A stretch of DNA of 64,000 bases, from the NCBI RefSeq assembly GCF_937926365.1, contig NZ_CALAOH010000226.1, positions 62,001-126,000 of the forward strand, in the 5' to 3' direction. This stretch comes from an uncultured Azohydromonas sp. GTDB lineage: Bacteria; Pseudomonadota; Gammaproteobacteria; Burkholderiales; Burkholderiaceae_C. Positions 9,423-18,680 of this stretch are shown in pieces (the stretch's first letter is position 1; every line of letters begins with the position of its first letter). The notes below the pieces were generated by a model. The model made no database searches and had not been told where the DNA came from. It saw only the letters and a program-made list of their open reading frames with translations. A program made the position numbers and the translations under genes.

Positions 9423-10439
9423 TCACGGTGAGTTTCTTCCTAGAGAAGGCGTTGCCGCGATGTACATCGCTGCCGCGCGCCGGCCGATGCTTGCCAACTC
9501 TTCCGGTGGCGGATGCACATCGCCGGACGCGGCTAAGTCAGCCGACTCCACCAGGATGCAATTACCGGCACTCTTGGCCGCAGCTTCTTGGGCCGCGCGC
9601 ATGGCCTCCAGGTCGGCCGCACTTTCTGTCGCGATTGACTGCAGTTTCACGATGATGAAGGGCATGTCGGGGTCGCCACGGCCACTGCGCCACTCCGCGA
9701 TCATGCGTTGCAGGTGGTCGGCATAGTCAGCATGAGCTGGGACGTTGCTTTCGCCTTGCCACCACACCACGCCGCGAGCGGGCATGCGGTATAGCGGCCG
9801 CACCCATTCTTTCGCCATGGTGGCGGGCGGCAACTTCCGAACCCATTTTGCGGTGCTCCCCACAGCCTTCGGGTGTCCGGCCGACGAGTACCAGGACTGG
9901 ATTGGCGTTCCTGGAAATGCGATGCTCGCAATACCGATTGGTATCTGGAGCTGCTCATGCATCTCAATGGCAAATGCAGCGCCGAACCTTGATACTTGGC
10001 CGTGAGATACCCACTGGCGACGAATATCAATTAGAGATTGCCAAACGTCGTCTGGGTAAATTCCCTTGTTGGTTGGGCCAAAGCCACTGTAACCGGAGCA
10101 TCCGTCTGGAAGCTGGAGTTTGGCGTGCTTCCGGGCATTGCTTTGCCCTGCGACTAGCCACACATCGCCGACGTGAATTCTGTTCAGGGTGATCGTCTCG
10201 CCCAAACATGAGAAGCTCACCGTGTATGGGCCGCCCTCCGGAAGTGGGTCGAGGCTCAATATCCATTGGCCGTCACGCGAGACCGCTGCCGCAGAAATGA
10301 AATCGGCCTCGGCTTGGACTAAAGCGCTATCTGGCGCTGAGCCCCAGAAAACATGAGGCACCCCTCTCTGCAGCACAGCGCCATGCCCGTATACAGCGGA
10401 AAGCCGGAAAGGGCGCTCCGGTGTCAGGTCGTATATCAC
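9423..10439 (-). CDS. SGNH-type esterase, sialate O-acetylesterase-like (338 aa)
   Basis: Motifs of the sialate O-acetylesterase / acetylxylan esterase family are visible: GQSN at 98-101 (nucleophile Ser100), WWQGESN at 226-232, and DVHP at 307-310 (Asp and His of the triad). The expected reaction is removal of acetyl groups from a sugar. No signal peptide is visible. It lies between the endolysin and the integrase on the opposite strand to the tail genes, is less GC-rich than its neighbours, and overlaps the small upstream gene by ATGA. It is likely a prophage cargo gene that alters surface glycans or a tail component that deacetylates the receptor; the sequence does not decide which. Confidence 0.75.
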   Translation of the reverse strand: MIYDLTPERPFRLSAVYGHGAVLQRGVPHVFWGSAPDSALVQAEADFISAAAVSRDGQWILSLDPLPEGGPYTVSFSCLGETITLNRIHVGDVWLVAGQSNARKHAKLQLPDGCSGYSGFGPTNKGIYPDDVWQSLIDIRRQWVSHGQVSRFGAAFAIEMHEQLQIPIGIASIAFPGTPIQSWYSSAGHPKAVGSTAKWVRKLPPATMAKEWVRPLYRMPARGVVWWQGESNVPAHADYADHLQRMIAEWRSGRGDPDMPFIIVKLQSIATESAADLEAMRAAQEAAAKSAGNCILVESADLAASGDVHPPPEELASIGRRAAAMYIAATPSLGRNSP

Positions 10440-10666
10440 TGTTCGTTGCTGATCGTCTTGTCCAGTCGCTTCAGCTCCGAACGCATCCAGACATGCGGGT
10501 CAGGGCCCGCACTGGCGGCAGGTGGCGCAGCGAGCAGCCGGGCAGCTGCGGCGCGGATTGCGGCGCCAATGTCAACGGCTTCGCCAGAGACTTCGTAGGT
10601 GCGGCCGTCCCATTCCTGCGCGATCTGCTCGATGACGTGCGGCAGCGTGGTGGCGGTGTCGGTCAT
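10436..10666 (-). CDS. Small prophage protein upstream of the esterase (76 aa)
   Basis: ATG at 10666 (MTDTATTLPHV) is preceded by a purine-rich AAGAGAAG and was preferred over a longer in-frame start at 10825 that lacks a site. The product is helical, with Ala-rich middle and charged ends, and no recognisable domain. Its stop overlaps the esterase start, so the two genes form a unit. Function unknown. Confidence 0.5.
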   Translation of the reverse strand: MTDTATTLPHVIEQIAQEWDGRTYEVSGEAVDIGAAIRAAAARLLAAPPAASAGPDPHVWMRSELKRLDKTISNEQ

Positions 10667-10903
10667 GTGTCTTCTCTTGTGTGCGGCACCGGCTGGTGCC
10701 GGTGCTGGATTGGACCACGCGGCCAAGCGGCGCTCAGGGGAGAATTCGGGGAGAAATTCCGATTTCGGAGCGGCCGTGCATCTATCGAATTGCTGCGGGA
10801 GCAAGGCGCTGGCGAACTCGCACACGTGATAGCAGGCAGGGGATATGGCTGTAATTGACCCACGGCGCTCCCAATGCCGGCGGTTGGTACTGCTGCTGTG
10901 GTG
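10667..10903. other. Intergenic region between integrase and esterase operon
   Basis: About 237 bp without a supported gene. It contains a GC-rich hairpin near 10684-10703 (CACCGGC pairing with GCCGGTG). The promoter for the leftward small gene and esterase is expected here, but no convincing -35/-10 pair could be picked. Confidence 0.4.
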
Positions 10904-11986
10904 TCAATCGGCCAACACCTTGTCGAGCTCTGGAAAGTGTTTGTGCAGGTCCTCAGGCTGCAGGTGGGTGTACCGCTTCAGCTGCGTCCAGTTCGTGTGC
11001 CCGCTGACCAAGGCGACCTCCTGGATGCTCAACCCATGCTGGAATAGCCGCGTGATGCCGGTGTGCCGCAGGTCGTGGAAACGCAAGTCCTTGATGCTCG
11101 GTATACCGGTCTGGGCAATCCGGTCACGCGTGCGCTCGAAGGCGGCGCAAACCGAGTCGGTGTCATGGGGGAAGACGCGCTCATCAAGCTTTGGGACCTG
11201 CTCCAACAACGTCCAGGCGTCACCCAGCAGGGGCACCACCTGGTCGTTGCCCACTTTGCGCTTCGGGTGCTTCACGTCCCGAATCACGATCGTGCGGCGC
11301 TTCGGGTCCACGTCGGCCCAGCGCATGCGCGTGAGCTCACCGGCGCGGCGGGGCAGGGCGATGGCCATCTTGTAGATCAGCACCATGTTGATGGCGGTCT
11401 GGTGGTGAGCGTTGCGCCGCTCAAACTGTTCCAGCAGCGCGTCCTCCTCGGCTTGGCTCACGATCCGGATCACCTCCCGGCTCTTGGCCGTGAGTCCGTC
11501 CTCGCGCAGCTTGCGCATGCCCAGGTCCACCTCGCTGGGGTCCACCGGGATACCGTGCGCGTAAGGCGCCGCGTGGATCGCGGCTGAAACCACTGACAGG
11601 TTGGCCAGCACCGTGGCCGGTGTCACGCCGTCTTCCGCGCGCCGGCGCACGGCGAAGTCCACCAGGTGCTTCGCGCGCAGATCGCCCAGCAATACTTTGC
11701 TGAACACGCCGGCCATGTACTCGTGGTTGGCGATGGTGGAGCGGCCCAGCGGCCGGAGCTTCCGCTGGTAGCCCAGGTGCTGCTCAATCAGCTCGCCGAC
11801 TGTCATACGCGCGCCGATGGCGACCGCCGGCCCGTCCTTGCGCACCTTCGCTTCCAGGCGCTGCGCCCAGCTCCTGGCCATGGCCTCGGTCGGGAACGTT
11901 TTGGACTCGCTAAATACAATTCGGCCCGCCTCTTTGAGCCGGACCTGAGCCAGCCAGCCGTCGCCGCGGCGCGTGATGGAAGCCAT
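10904..11986 (-). CDS. int: Prophage tyrosine recombinase/integrase (360 aa)
   Basis: Catalyses integration and excision. It has an N-terminal arm-binding and core-binding region and a C-terminal catalytic domain with the expected residues: Arg in RRAGELTRMRW, His-x-x-Arg in HDLRHTG, His in SGHTNW and nucleophile Tyr in LKRYTHL. ATG 11986 (MASITRRGDG) follows AGAGG and is preferred over an in-frame ATG 39 nt upstream. It reads away from dusA, and its upstream side carries repeated heptamers that look like recombinase arm sites. It belongs to the dusA-associated group by position. Confidence 0.92.
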   Translation of the reverse strand: MASITRRGDGWLAQVRLKEAGRIVFSESKTFPTEAMARSWAQRLEAKVRKDGPAVAIGARMTVGELIEQHLGYQRKLRPLGRSTIANHEYMAGVFSKVLLGDLRAKHLVDFAVRRRAEDGVTPATVLANLSVVSAAIHAAPYAHGIPVDPSEVDLGMRKLREDGLTAKSREVIRIVSQAEEDALLEQFERRNAHHQTAINMVLIYKMAIALPRRAGELTRMRWADVDPKRRTIVIRDVKHPKRKVGNDQVVPLLGDAWTLLEQVPKLDERVFPHDTDSVCAAFERTRDRIAQTGIPSIKDLRFHDLRHTGITRLFQHGLSIQEVALVSGHTNWTQLKRYTHLQPEDLHKHFPELDKVLAD

Positions 11987-12017
11987 GGTACTTGTGCCTC
12001 TTGTCGGTGTGATCGGT

Positions 12018-12059
12018 CGGTGCAACGGGCGCCGATTGTTGCACCGCCAGTTGCACTGG
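12018..12059. repeat. Three GTTGCAC heptamers beside the attachment site
   Basis: GTTGCAC occurs directly at 12038-12044 and 12050-12056 (12 bp apart) and inverted at 12020-12026. The inverted copy and the first direct copy form a perfect 9-bp inverted repeat (CGGTGCAAC at 12018-12026, GTTGCACCG at 12038-12046). Position between the integrase start and dusA suggests integrase or excisionase arm-type sites, or the int operator. Confidence 0.6.
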
Positions 12060-12129
12060 ACGCCCGTTTAAGCCCGGCAAAGCCCTGAAATCCACTGTTC
12101 AAAACAACAGCTCTAAAGTCGATCCTGGC

Positions 12130-13134
<1,005 letters not shown>

Positions 13135-13326
13135 ATTGCCGCCAGCCGCTCATCTCCAGTCCCTGGCCCGCGCCAGGGGATAACTTCTCCACCCATTCCA
13201 GTGGCGGAGGCGGCCCGGAAACTGCCTTGGGCGGTGGCAGCCGGGCAGGACCGCATGGGCGCCGTCCAGGTCCGCTGCAACATTGCCGCGGCAGTCCGCC
13301 GCGGGGCGGGTCACGGAGGAGTCGCG

Positions 13327-13374
13327 ATGACAAAGTCCCAGCCGGCACGGCAGTCCGTTCGCCGAGCGTCCTGA
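13327..13374 (+). CDS. Possible 15-aa leader peptide before the cardiolipin synthase gene
   Basis: A 15-codon frame (MTKSQPARQSVRRAS) is preceded by GGAGGAG 6 nt before its ATG and ends 10 nt before the next start codon. The strong ribosome-binding site and tight spacing suggest a translated leader that couples translation to the synthase gene. It is basic and Ser/Arg-rich. Nothing in the sequence proves expression. Confidence 0.3.
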   Translation: MTKSQPARQSVRRAS

Positions 13375-13384
13375 GGGGCGCGCC

Positions 13385-14650
13385 ATGTGGTGGACCGTCC
13401 TGATCAGCGTGCTGGCCACGCTGGCCGTGGCCTTCGTGGCCATGAACCTGATGTCGGGCGAGAAAAAGATCCAGGAGCAGCTGGACCGCCTCTACGACAC
13501 CCACGATCCCCAGTTCCGCCGCTCGATGAGCGTGCTGCTCGGCCCGCCGCTGCTCGAAGGCAACCGCGTGCAGGAGCTGCTCAACGGCGACCAGATCTTC
13601 CCGGCGATGCTGGAGGCCATCCACGGCGCCAAGCGCAGCATCACCTTCGAGACCTTCATCTACTGGAAGGGAGAGATCGGCGACCGCTTCGCCGAGGCCC
13701 TGGCCGAGCGGGCCCGCCTCGGCGTCAAGGTGCACGTGCTGCTGGACTGGGTGGGCAGCATGAAGATGGAAGACCGCTACCTGCAGCAGATGAAGGAGGC
13801 TGGCGTGGCGGTGGAGCGCTACCACAAGCCGCACTGGTCGCACCTGGCGCGGCTGAACCAGCGCACGCACCGCAAGGTGCTGGTGATCGACGGGCACCTG
13901 GGCTTCACCGGCGGCGTGGGCATCGCCGACGAGTGGCAGGGCCAGGCGCAGGACGAGGACCACTGGCGCGACACGCACTTCCGCGTCGAGGGGCCGGTGG
14001 TGGCGCAGATGCAGGCCGTGTTCGTCGACAACTGGATCAAGGCCACGGGCTGCGTGCTGCACGGCGACGACTACTTCCCGGCGCTGCCGCCCGTGGGCGA
14101 GCAGCCGGCGCAGATGTTCAGCAGTTCGCCCACGGGCGGCAGCGAGAGCATGCACTTGATGTACCTGATGGCCATCACGTCGGCGCGCGAGACCATCCAC
14201 CTCTCCAGCAGCTACTTCGTGCCCGACAGCCTGGCGGTGCAGGCGCTGGTGGATGCGCGCAAGCGAGGCGTGCGGGTGTGCCTGATCACGCCGGGCCGCC
14301 ACATCGACACCGCCACGGTGCGCCGCGCCTCGCGCGCGCGCTGGGGCCCGTTGCTGGAGGCGGGCGTGGAGATCGCCGAGTTCCAGCCCACGATGTTCCA
14401 TTGCAAGGTGCTGGTGGTGGACTCGCTGCTGGTGTCCGTGGGCTCAACGAACTTCGACAACCGCAGCTTCAGGCTCAACGACGAGGCCAACCTGAACGTG
14501 CTGGACGCCGCCTTCGCGCGCCGGCTGATCGCCGTGTTCGAACAGGACTGGCAGCGCGCGAAGCAGGTGAGCTTTCAGGCTTGGCGGCACCGGCCGTGGC
14601 GGGAGAAGCTCATCGAGCACGCGGCCGCGTTGCTGCGGACGCAGCTGTAG
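13385..14650 (+). CDS. cls: Cardiolipin synthase / phospholipase D family protein
   Basis: Joins phospholipids to make cardiolipin at the inner membrane. One N-terminal transmembrane segment (about 3-24) precedes two phospholipase D domains, each with an HKD motif: HRKVLVID followed by GFTGG, and HCKVLVVD followed by SVGSTNFD. The 421-aa length fits ClsB/ClsC-like enzymes. Its 3' end overlaps the convergent transporter gene by 41 nt. The family is certain; which Cls paralogue it corresponds to is not. Confidence 0.88.
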   Translation: MWWTVLISVLATLAVAFVAMNLMSGEKKIQEQLDRLYDTHDPQFRRSMSVLLGPPLLEGNRVQELLNGDQIFPAMLEAIHGAKRSITFETFIYWKGEIGDRFAEALAERARLGVKVHVLLDWVGSMKMEDRYLQQMKEAGVAVERYHKPHWSHLARLNQRTHRKVLVIDGHLGFTGGVGIADEWQGQAQDEDHWRDTHFRVEGPVVAQMQAVFVDNWIKATGCVLHGDDYFPALPPVGEQPAQMFSSSPTGGSESMHLMYLMAITSARETIHLSSSYFVPDSLAVQALVDARKRGVRVCLITPGRHIDTATVRRASRARWGPLLEAGVEIAEFQPTMFHCKVLVVDSLLVSVGSTNFDNRSFRLNDEANLNVLDAAFARRLIAVFEQDWQRAKQVSFQAWRHRPWREKLIEHAAALLRTQL

Positions 14651-15566
14651 CCGGCACCCGCGCCGGCCACGTCGCCAGCAGCAACCCGGCCAGCGCCAGC
14701 GCGCAAGCCACGGCGTGCGCCGCCGTGAAATGCTCGCCCAGCAGCAGCACGCCGATGGCCGCGGCGGACAGCGGCAGCATCACCGTGAACACGCCGGCCT
14801 GCTGCGCCGGCACGCCTTTCAAACCCTGCATCCACAGCCAGACGCTGACCATGCTGGCCGCCAGCGCATAGAACAGCAGCAGCGCCCAGGAGGCGGGAGC
14901 CACTTGGGCGAAGTCGAAGCTCAGCGCCTGCCAGATCCCGAAGGGCGTCACCAGCAGCAGGCCCCAGACGTTGATCAGCGCGCTGATGCGCCGCGGCGAT
15001 AGGCTGGCCGTCAGCCGCTTGCCGATCACGACGTAGCTGGCCTCGCACAGCACCGCGGCCAGCAGCAGTGCATAGCCCCACCAAGGCGCCGCCGTGGTGC
15101 CGGGCGTACTGCGCGCGAAGGCCAGCAGCGCGATCCCAGCCACCGCGCAGGCGATGCCCAGCGCCGATCGCGGCGTGATGCGTTCCTTGAGTAGCGCCCA
15201 CGACAGCAGCGCCACCGCCGCCGGGATGCCGGCCATGGTCACGCCCGCAGCCAGCGCCGAGGTGGCCTGCACGCCGAAGAGCATGCAGATGGAAAACAGG
15301 AAGTTGCCGAAGAAGCTCTGCGCGAACAGCAGCCGCTTTTCCGCCGCGCCCAGTGCCGGCTCGTCGGCCGGGCGCCTGATCCAGCCCGCCATCGCCACCG
15401 CCGCGATGCCGAAGCGCAGCCATGCCAGCAGGAACACCGGAAACACCGCCACCAGCAGCTTCGACAGCCCGACGTAGCTGCCGACCAGGGCCATGCTCGC
15501 GGCCAGGGACAGGACGGAGAGCAGGGGGAAGTGGGGCGTGGGACGGGCGGACGGTGGGGCGGACAT
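14610..15566 (-). CDS. EamA/DMT-family membrane transporter (318 aa)
   Basis: About ten hydrophobic segments arranged as two EamA repeats mark a drug/metabolite transporter, usually an exporter of amino acids or metabolites. ATG 15566 (MSAPPSARPT) was chosen because the first membrane segment follows directly; longer in-frame starts run into the neighbouring gene. It ends inside the convergent cls gene. Proximity to the polyamine genes may be relevant, but the substrate is unknown. Confidence 0.8.
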   Translation of the reverse strand: MSAPPSARPTPHFPLLSVLSLAASMALVGSYVGLSKLLVAVFPVFLLAWLRFGIAAVAMAGWIRRPADEPALGAAEKRLLFAQSFFGNFLFSICMLFGVQATSALAAGVTMAGIPAAVALLSWALLKERITPRSALGIACAVAGIALLAFARSTPGTTAAPWWGYALLLAAVLCEASYVVIGKRLTASLSPRRISALINVWGLLLVTPFGIWQALSFDFAQVAPASWALLLFYALAASMVSVWLWMQGLKGVPAQQAGVFTVMLPLSAAAIGVLLLGEHFTAAHAVACALALAGLLLATWPARVPATAASAATRPRAR

Positions 15567-15694
15567 CAAGACTGCGGCCTGGGGAACAGCGTGGGGGCGG
15601 GGAGTGTGCCTCAGGAGGGGAAGGGATTCGATCGCAGCGCTGATGCCCTTCAGAACAGCTTTCCGCGCGATGGCCTTGCCAGTGCCGGGCGTAC

Positions 15695-17041
15695 TCAAAA
15701 CGCATCCACATACCTCTCCAATTCCCAAGCGCTGACATGCCGCGTGTATTCCGCCCATTCCAGCCGCTTGAGCCGCACGAATTCCTTCACGAGTGCGGGT
15801 GAGAGGGCGCTGACCAGCACCTCGTCCGCTTCTAGCGCGTCCAGCGCCTGTGCCAGGCTGTGCGGCAGCGAGCGCAGGCCCAGCTCGGAGAGCACTTGCG
15901 GTGGCGCTTCCAGCAGGTCCACGTCCACGTCCGGCCCCGGGTCCAGCTCGCGCTCGATGCCGTCCAGCCCCGCCGCCACCATCCCGGCCAGTGCCAGGTA
16001 GGGGTTGGCGCTGGCATCCGGCAGCCGCCACTCGAAGCGGCCGTGCAGATCGCGCACGAGCGCCGTGCGGTTGTCCGGGCCGTGCGCGATGAACTTGGGC
16101 GCATAGCCCGGGCCGGAGAGGGTGGGGCGCAGCCGCTTGTAGGAGTTCACCGTCGGCGCGGCCAGCGCACACAGCGCCGCGCTGTGTGCCAGCACGCCGC
16201 CCACGAAATGCCGCCCCAGCGGCGACAGCGCCCGGCCGCGGTCCACCGCGCCATCGGGCAGGTGCGGCGTGAACAGGCTGCGCGCATCCACGCCTTCGCC
16301 TTCCCACAGTGACACGTGCACGTGCATGTCGCTGCCCGCCTGGTCGGCGAAGGGTTTGGGCATCAGCGAAAACAGCATCCCGTGCTGCTGCGCGATGGCG
16401 TGTGCCGCCTGCTTGAACAGCATGAACTGGTCCGCGCACGACACCGCGTCGATGTGGCCGAAATTCACCTCGTACTGGCCCGGCGCCTCCGCATGCTCCA
16501 GCTGCATCACGTCCAACCCGCAGCGCTCCAACGCCTCGCGCAGCTCGTGCAGGTAGCCGGCCTGGCGCGGCAGCGTCTTCAGGTCGTAGGCGGGCTTGTC
16601 CAGGCGCTCCTGCGCGTCGGCCGGCACGACGCGGTCGCCCTCGCGGCGCAGCAGGAAGAACTCCGGCTCCAGGCCCACGCGCAGCGTCCAGCCCTGCACC
16701 TCCAGCGGCGACAGCGCACGGCGCAGCACCTGGCGCGGGTCGGCATCGAAGGGTTCGCCCGCGACGAAACCGTCGGCCACGATGCGCGCCACGCCGGGCA
16801 GCCAGGGCAGGGCCACCAGCGACGAGGCCTGCCCGCGCGCGTGGTAGCGGGCGCGCTCGCCCGTGCGCGGCAGCGCGCTGCCCCAGATCGCCGGCCCGGC
16901 GAAGCCCGCGCCGTCGGTCAGCACGTCGTCAAGGTGCGCCAGCGGCACGAATTTCCCGCGCGCCGCGCCGTGCAGGTCGGTGAACTGCACCAGCAGCGTG
17001 TGGATGCCTTGCTTCTTCAGCCGCTCGCGCAGGTCTTTCAT
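15695..17041 (-). CDS. Glutamine synthetase-like gamma-glutamyl ligase (448 aa)
   Basis: Glutamine synthetase fold: metal-binding Glu in LEPEFFLL, GQYEVNFGHIDA, HVHVSLW, and the C-terminal NRTALVRD and FEWRLPD blocks. Such paralogues join glutamate to amines rather than ammonia. It is the last gene of the polyamine cluster, and its ATG overlaps the aldehyde dehydrogenase stop. It differs clearly from the second ligase at 20103, so the two may act on different amines (inference). Confidence 0.8.
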   Translation of the reverse strand: MKDLRERLKKQGIHTLLVQFTDLHGAARGKFVPLAHLDDVLTDGAGFAGPAIWGSALPRTGERARYHARGQASSLVALPWLPGVARIVADGFVAGEPFDADPRQVLRRALSPLEVQGWTLRVGLEPEFFLLRREGDRVVPADAQERLDKPAYDLKTLPRQAGYLHELREALERCGLDVMQLEHAEAPGQYEVNFGHIDAVSCADQFMLFKQAAHAIAQQHGMLFSLMPKPFADQAGSDMHVHVSLWEGEGVDARSLFTPHLPDGAVDRGRALSPLGRHFVGGVLAHSAALCALAAPTVNSYKRLRPTLSGPGYAPKFIAHGPDNRTALVRDLHGRFEWRLPDASANPYLALAGMVAAGLDGIERELDPGPDVDVDLLEAPPQVLSELGLRSLPHSLAQALDALEADEVLVSALSPALVKEFVRLKRLEWAEYTRHVSAWELERYVDAF

Positions 17042-18543
17042 GTACTTGCTCCGTCAATGCGCAGCCAGGTGGTCTTGAGCTCGGTGTACTTGTCGAAGGC
17101 GTGCAGGGATTTATCGCGCCCGTTGCCGCTCTGCTTGAAGCCCCCGAAGGGCACGGTGATGTCGTCCTCGTCGTACTGGTTGACGTGCACCGTGCCCGCC
17201 CGCAGGGCCCGCGCCACGCGGTGCGCGCGGCTCAGGTTGTCGCTCCAGACGCTGGCCTGCAGCCCGTACGGCGTGGCATTGGCGATACCCACCGCCTCGG
17301 CCTCGTCACGGAAGCGCAGCACCGCCTGCACCGGCCCGAAGATTTCCTCCTGCGCGATGCGCATGCGGTGGTCCACGCCGTCGAAGAGCGTGGGCTCGAC
17401 GTAGTGCCCGCCGCTGTCCAGCCGCACCTGCCGCCCGCCCGCCAGCAGCCGCGCGCCCTCGGAGCGCCCGGCCTCGATGTAGCCCAGCACCGTGCGCAGC
17501 TGCACCTCGTCCACGATCGCGCCCATGGCCGTGCCCGGCAGCAACGGGTCGCCCGGCGCGTGGCGCGGCAGCTGCGCCGCAAGCAGTTCGATGAACTTGT
17601 CGGCGATGTCCTCGTGCACCAGCACGCGCGAGGGCGCATTGCAGCTCTCGCCCTGGTTGAAGTACATGCTGCCTGCCGCGGTGGCGGCGGCGCGCTGCAG
17701 GTCGGCGCAGTCCGGAAACACGATGAAGGCCGACTTGCCGCCCAACTCGTTGAACACCCGTTTCAAATTGCTGCGCCCGGCGTACTCCAGCATGCGCCGC
17801 CCAGTGCGCGTGGAGCCGGTGAAGCCGATGGCGTCCACGTCCATGTGCAGCGCCAGCGCCTCGCCGGCCTCCGCGCCATGGCCCGGCACCACGTTGAACA
17901 CACCCGGTGGCAGCCCCGCCTCCAGCGCCAGTTCGGCCAGCCGCAGCGCGGTGAAGGGCGATTTCTCGCTGGGCTTGAGCACCAGCGAGTTGCCCATGGC
18001 CAGCGCCGGCGCGATCTTCCAGGCCGCCATGATCATCGGGTAGTTCCAGGGCACGATCGCCCCGACCACGCCGACGGGCTCGCGCGTGATCAGCGCCAGC
18101 GCCGTCTCCGCCGTCGGCGCGATCTCGTCATAGCGCTTGTCCAGCGCCTCGGCGTACCAGGCGATGCAGCGCGCCGTGGCCGGCACGTCCACCGCCAGCG
18201 CATGGCCGATGGGCTTGCCCATGTCCAGCGTCTCCAGCAGCGCCAGCTCCTCGCGCGCGCCGAGCACGGCCTCGGCGAAGCGCTGCAGCACCTTCTTGCG
18301 CGCCGCGGGCGGCTGCTTCGCCCAGCGCCGGTCCTCGAAGGCGGCACGGGCGCTGCGCACGGCGGCGTCCACGTCGGCCTCGCGCCCGCGCGCCACCGCG
18401 CCCAGGAGCCGGCCGTCCACCGGCGAGTATTTGTCATAAGACACGCTGTCGGCGGCTTCGACGCGGCGGCCTTCGATGAAACAGCGGCCGTCCGGACGCG
18501 CCTCGGCGGCGCGGGCATGCCAGTCGATGGCAGGGCGGTTCAT
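17038..18543 (-). CDS. NAD(P)-dependent aldehyde dehydrogenase, PuuC-type (501 aa)
   Basis: Full-length aldehyde dehydrogenase. Rossmann-type sequence around PWNYPMIMAAWKIAPAL, the general-base Glu in NELGGKS, and the nucleophile Cys in NQGESCNAPSRV are present. In polyamine catabolism PuuC oxidises gamma-glutamyl-aminobutyraldehyde to gamma-glutamyl-GABA. ATG 18543 follows AAGGAG with good spacing. The neighbouring ligases, aminotransferases and PuuD-type hydrolase support this role. Confidence 0.85.
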   Translation of the reverse strand: MNRPAIDWHARAAEARPDGRCFIEGRRVEAADSVSYDKYSPVDGRLLGAVARGREADVDAAVRSARAAFEDRRWAKQPPAARKKVLQRFAEAVLGAREELALLETLDMGKPIGHALAVDVPATARCIAWYAEALDKRYDEIAPTAETALALITREPVGVVGAIVPWNYPMIMAAWKIAPALAMGNSLVLKPSEKSPFTALRLAELALEAGLPPGVFNVVPGHGAEAGEALALHMDVDAIGFTGSTRTGRRMLEYAGRSNLKRVFNELGGKSAFIVFPDCADLQRAAATAAGSMYFNQGESCNAPSRVLVHEDIADKFIELLAAQLPRHAPGDPLLPGTAMGAIVDEVQLRTVLGYIEAGRSEGARLLAGGRQVRLDSGGHYVEPTLFDGVDHRMRIAQEEIFGPVQAVLRFRDEAEAVGIANATPYGLQASVWSDNLSRAHRVARALRAGTVHVNQYDEDDITVPFGGFKQSGNGRDKSLHAFDKYTELKTTWLRIDGAST

Positions 18544-18567
18544 GGGGGACTCCTTCAAGGAGAGCTT

Positions 18568-18648
18568 CGTCATGCCCGCGCAGGCGGGCATCCACGCTGG
18601 CCGGGATGCTGCCCGGAGTTCGTGGACACCCGCCTTCGCGGGTGTGAC
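18568..18648. repeat. Inverted pair of intergenic palindromic repeats (REP-like)
   Basis: Two inverted units, one reading from CGTCATGCCCGC at 18568 and its mirror ending GGGTGTGACG at 18648, each with its own GC-rich hairpin. Translation gives the VTPAKAGVH / PACAGMTK peptide typical of dispersed proteobacterial intergenic repeats. It lies within the polyamine operon, where it could act on mRNA stability. Confidence 0.75.
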
Positions 18649-18680
18649 GAGGTGATTGGGTTCGTCATCGCGAAACGGAA

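Larger units (their letters stand above)
1..12129. mobile_element. Prophage, right-hand part, integrated at dusA
   Basis: Contiguous phage genes run from a tape-measure gene cut by the left window edge through tail tip, fibre and lysis genes to an integrase that abuts dusA. Tail and lysis genes point right; the esterase, the small gene and the integrase point left. Integrases next to the 5' end of dusA are a known arrangement for prophages and islands that use dusA as attachment site. Head and early genes and the left junction must lie outside the window. The exact right boundary is not fixed: the crossover is probably within the first codons of dusA, so the end given is approximate. Confidence 0.85.

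Noticed and set aside
9299..9726. Possible spanin or small genes after the endolysin
   Set aside because: The frames have no signal peptide, lipobox or ribosome-binding site and mostly overlap the esterase gene on the other strand.
13188..13212. Another copy of the TGGCGGAG module near dusA
   Set aside because: TGGCGGAG occurs there and in several coding regions by chance, but without the palindromic partner or the heptamer pair at the fixed distance.
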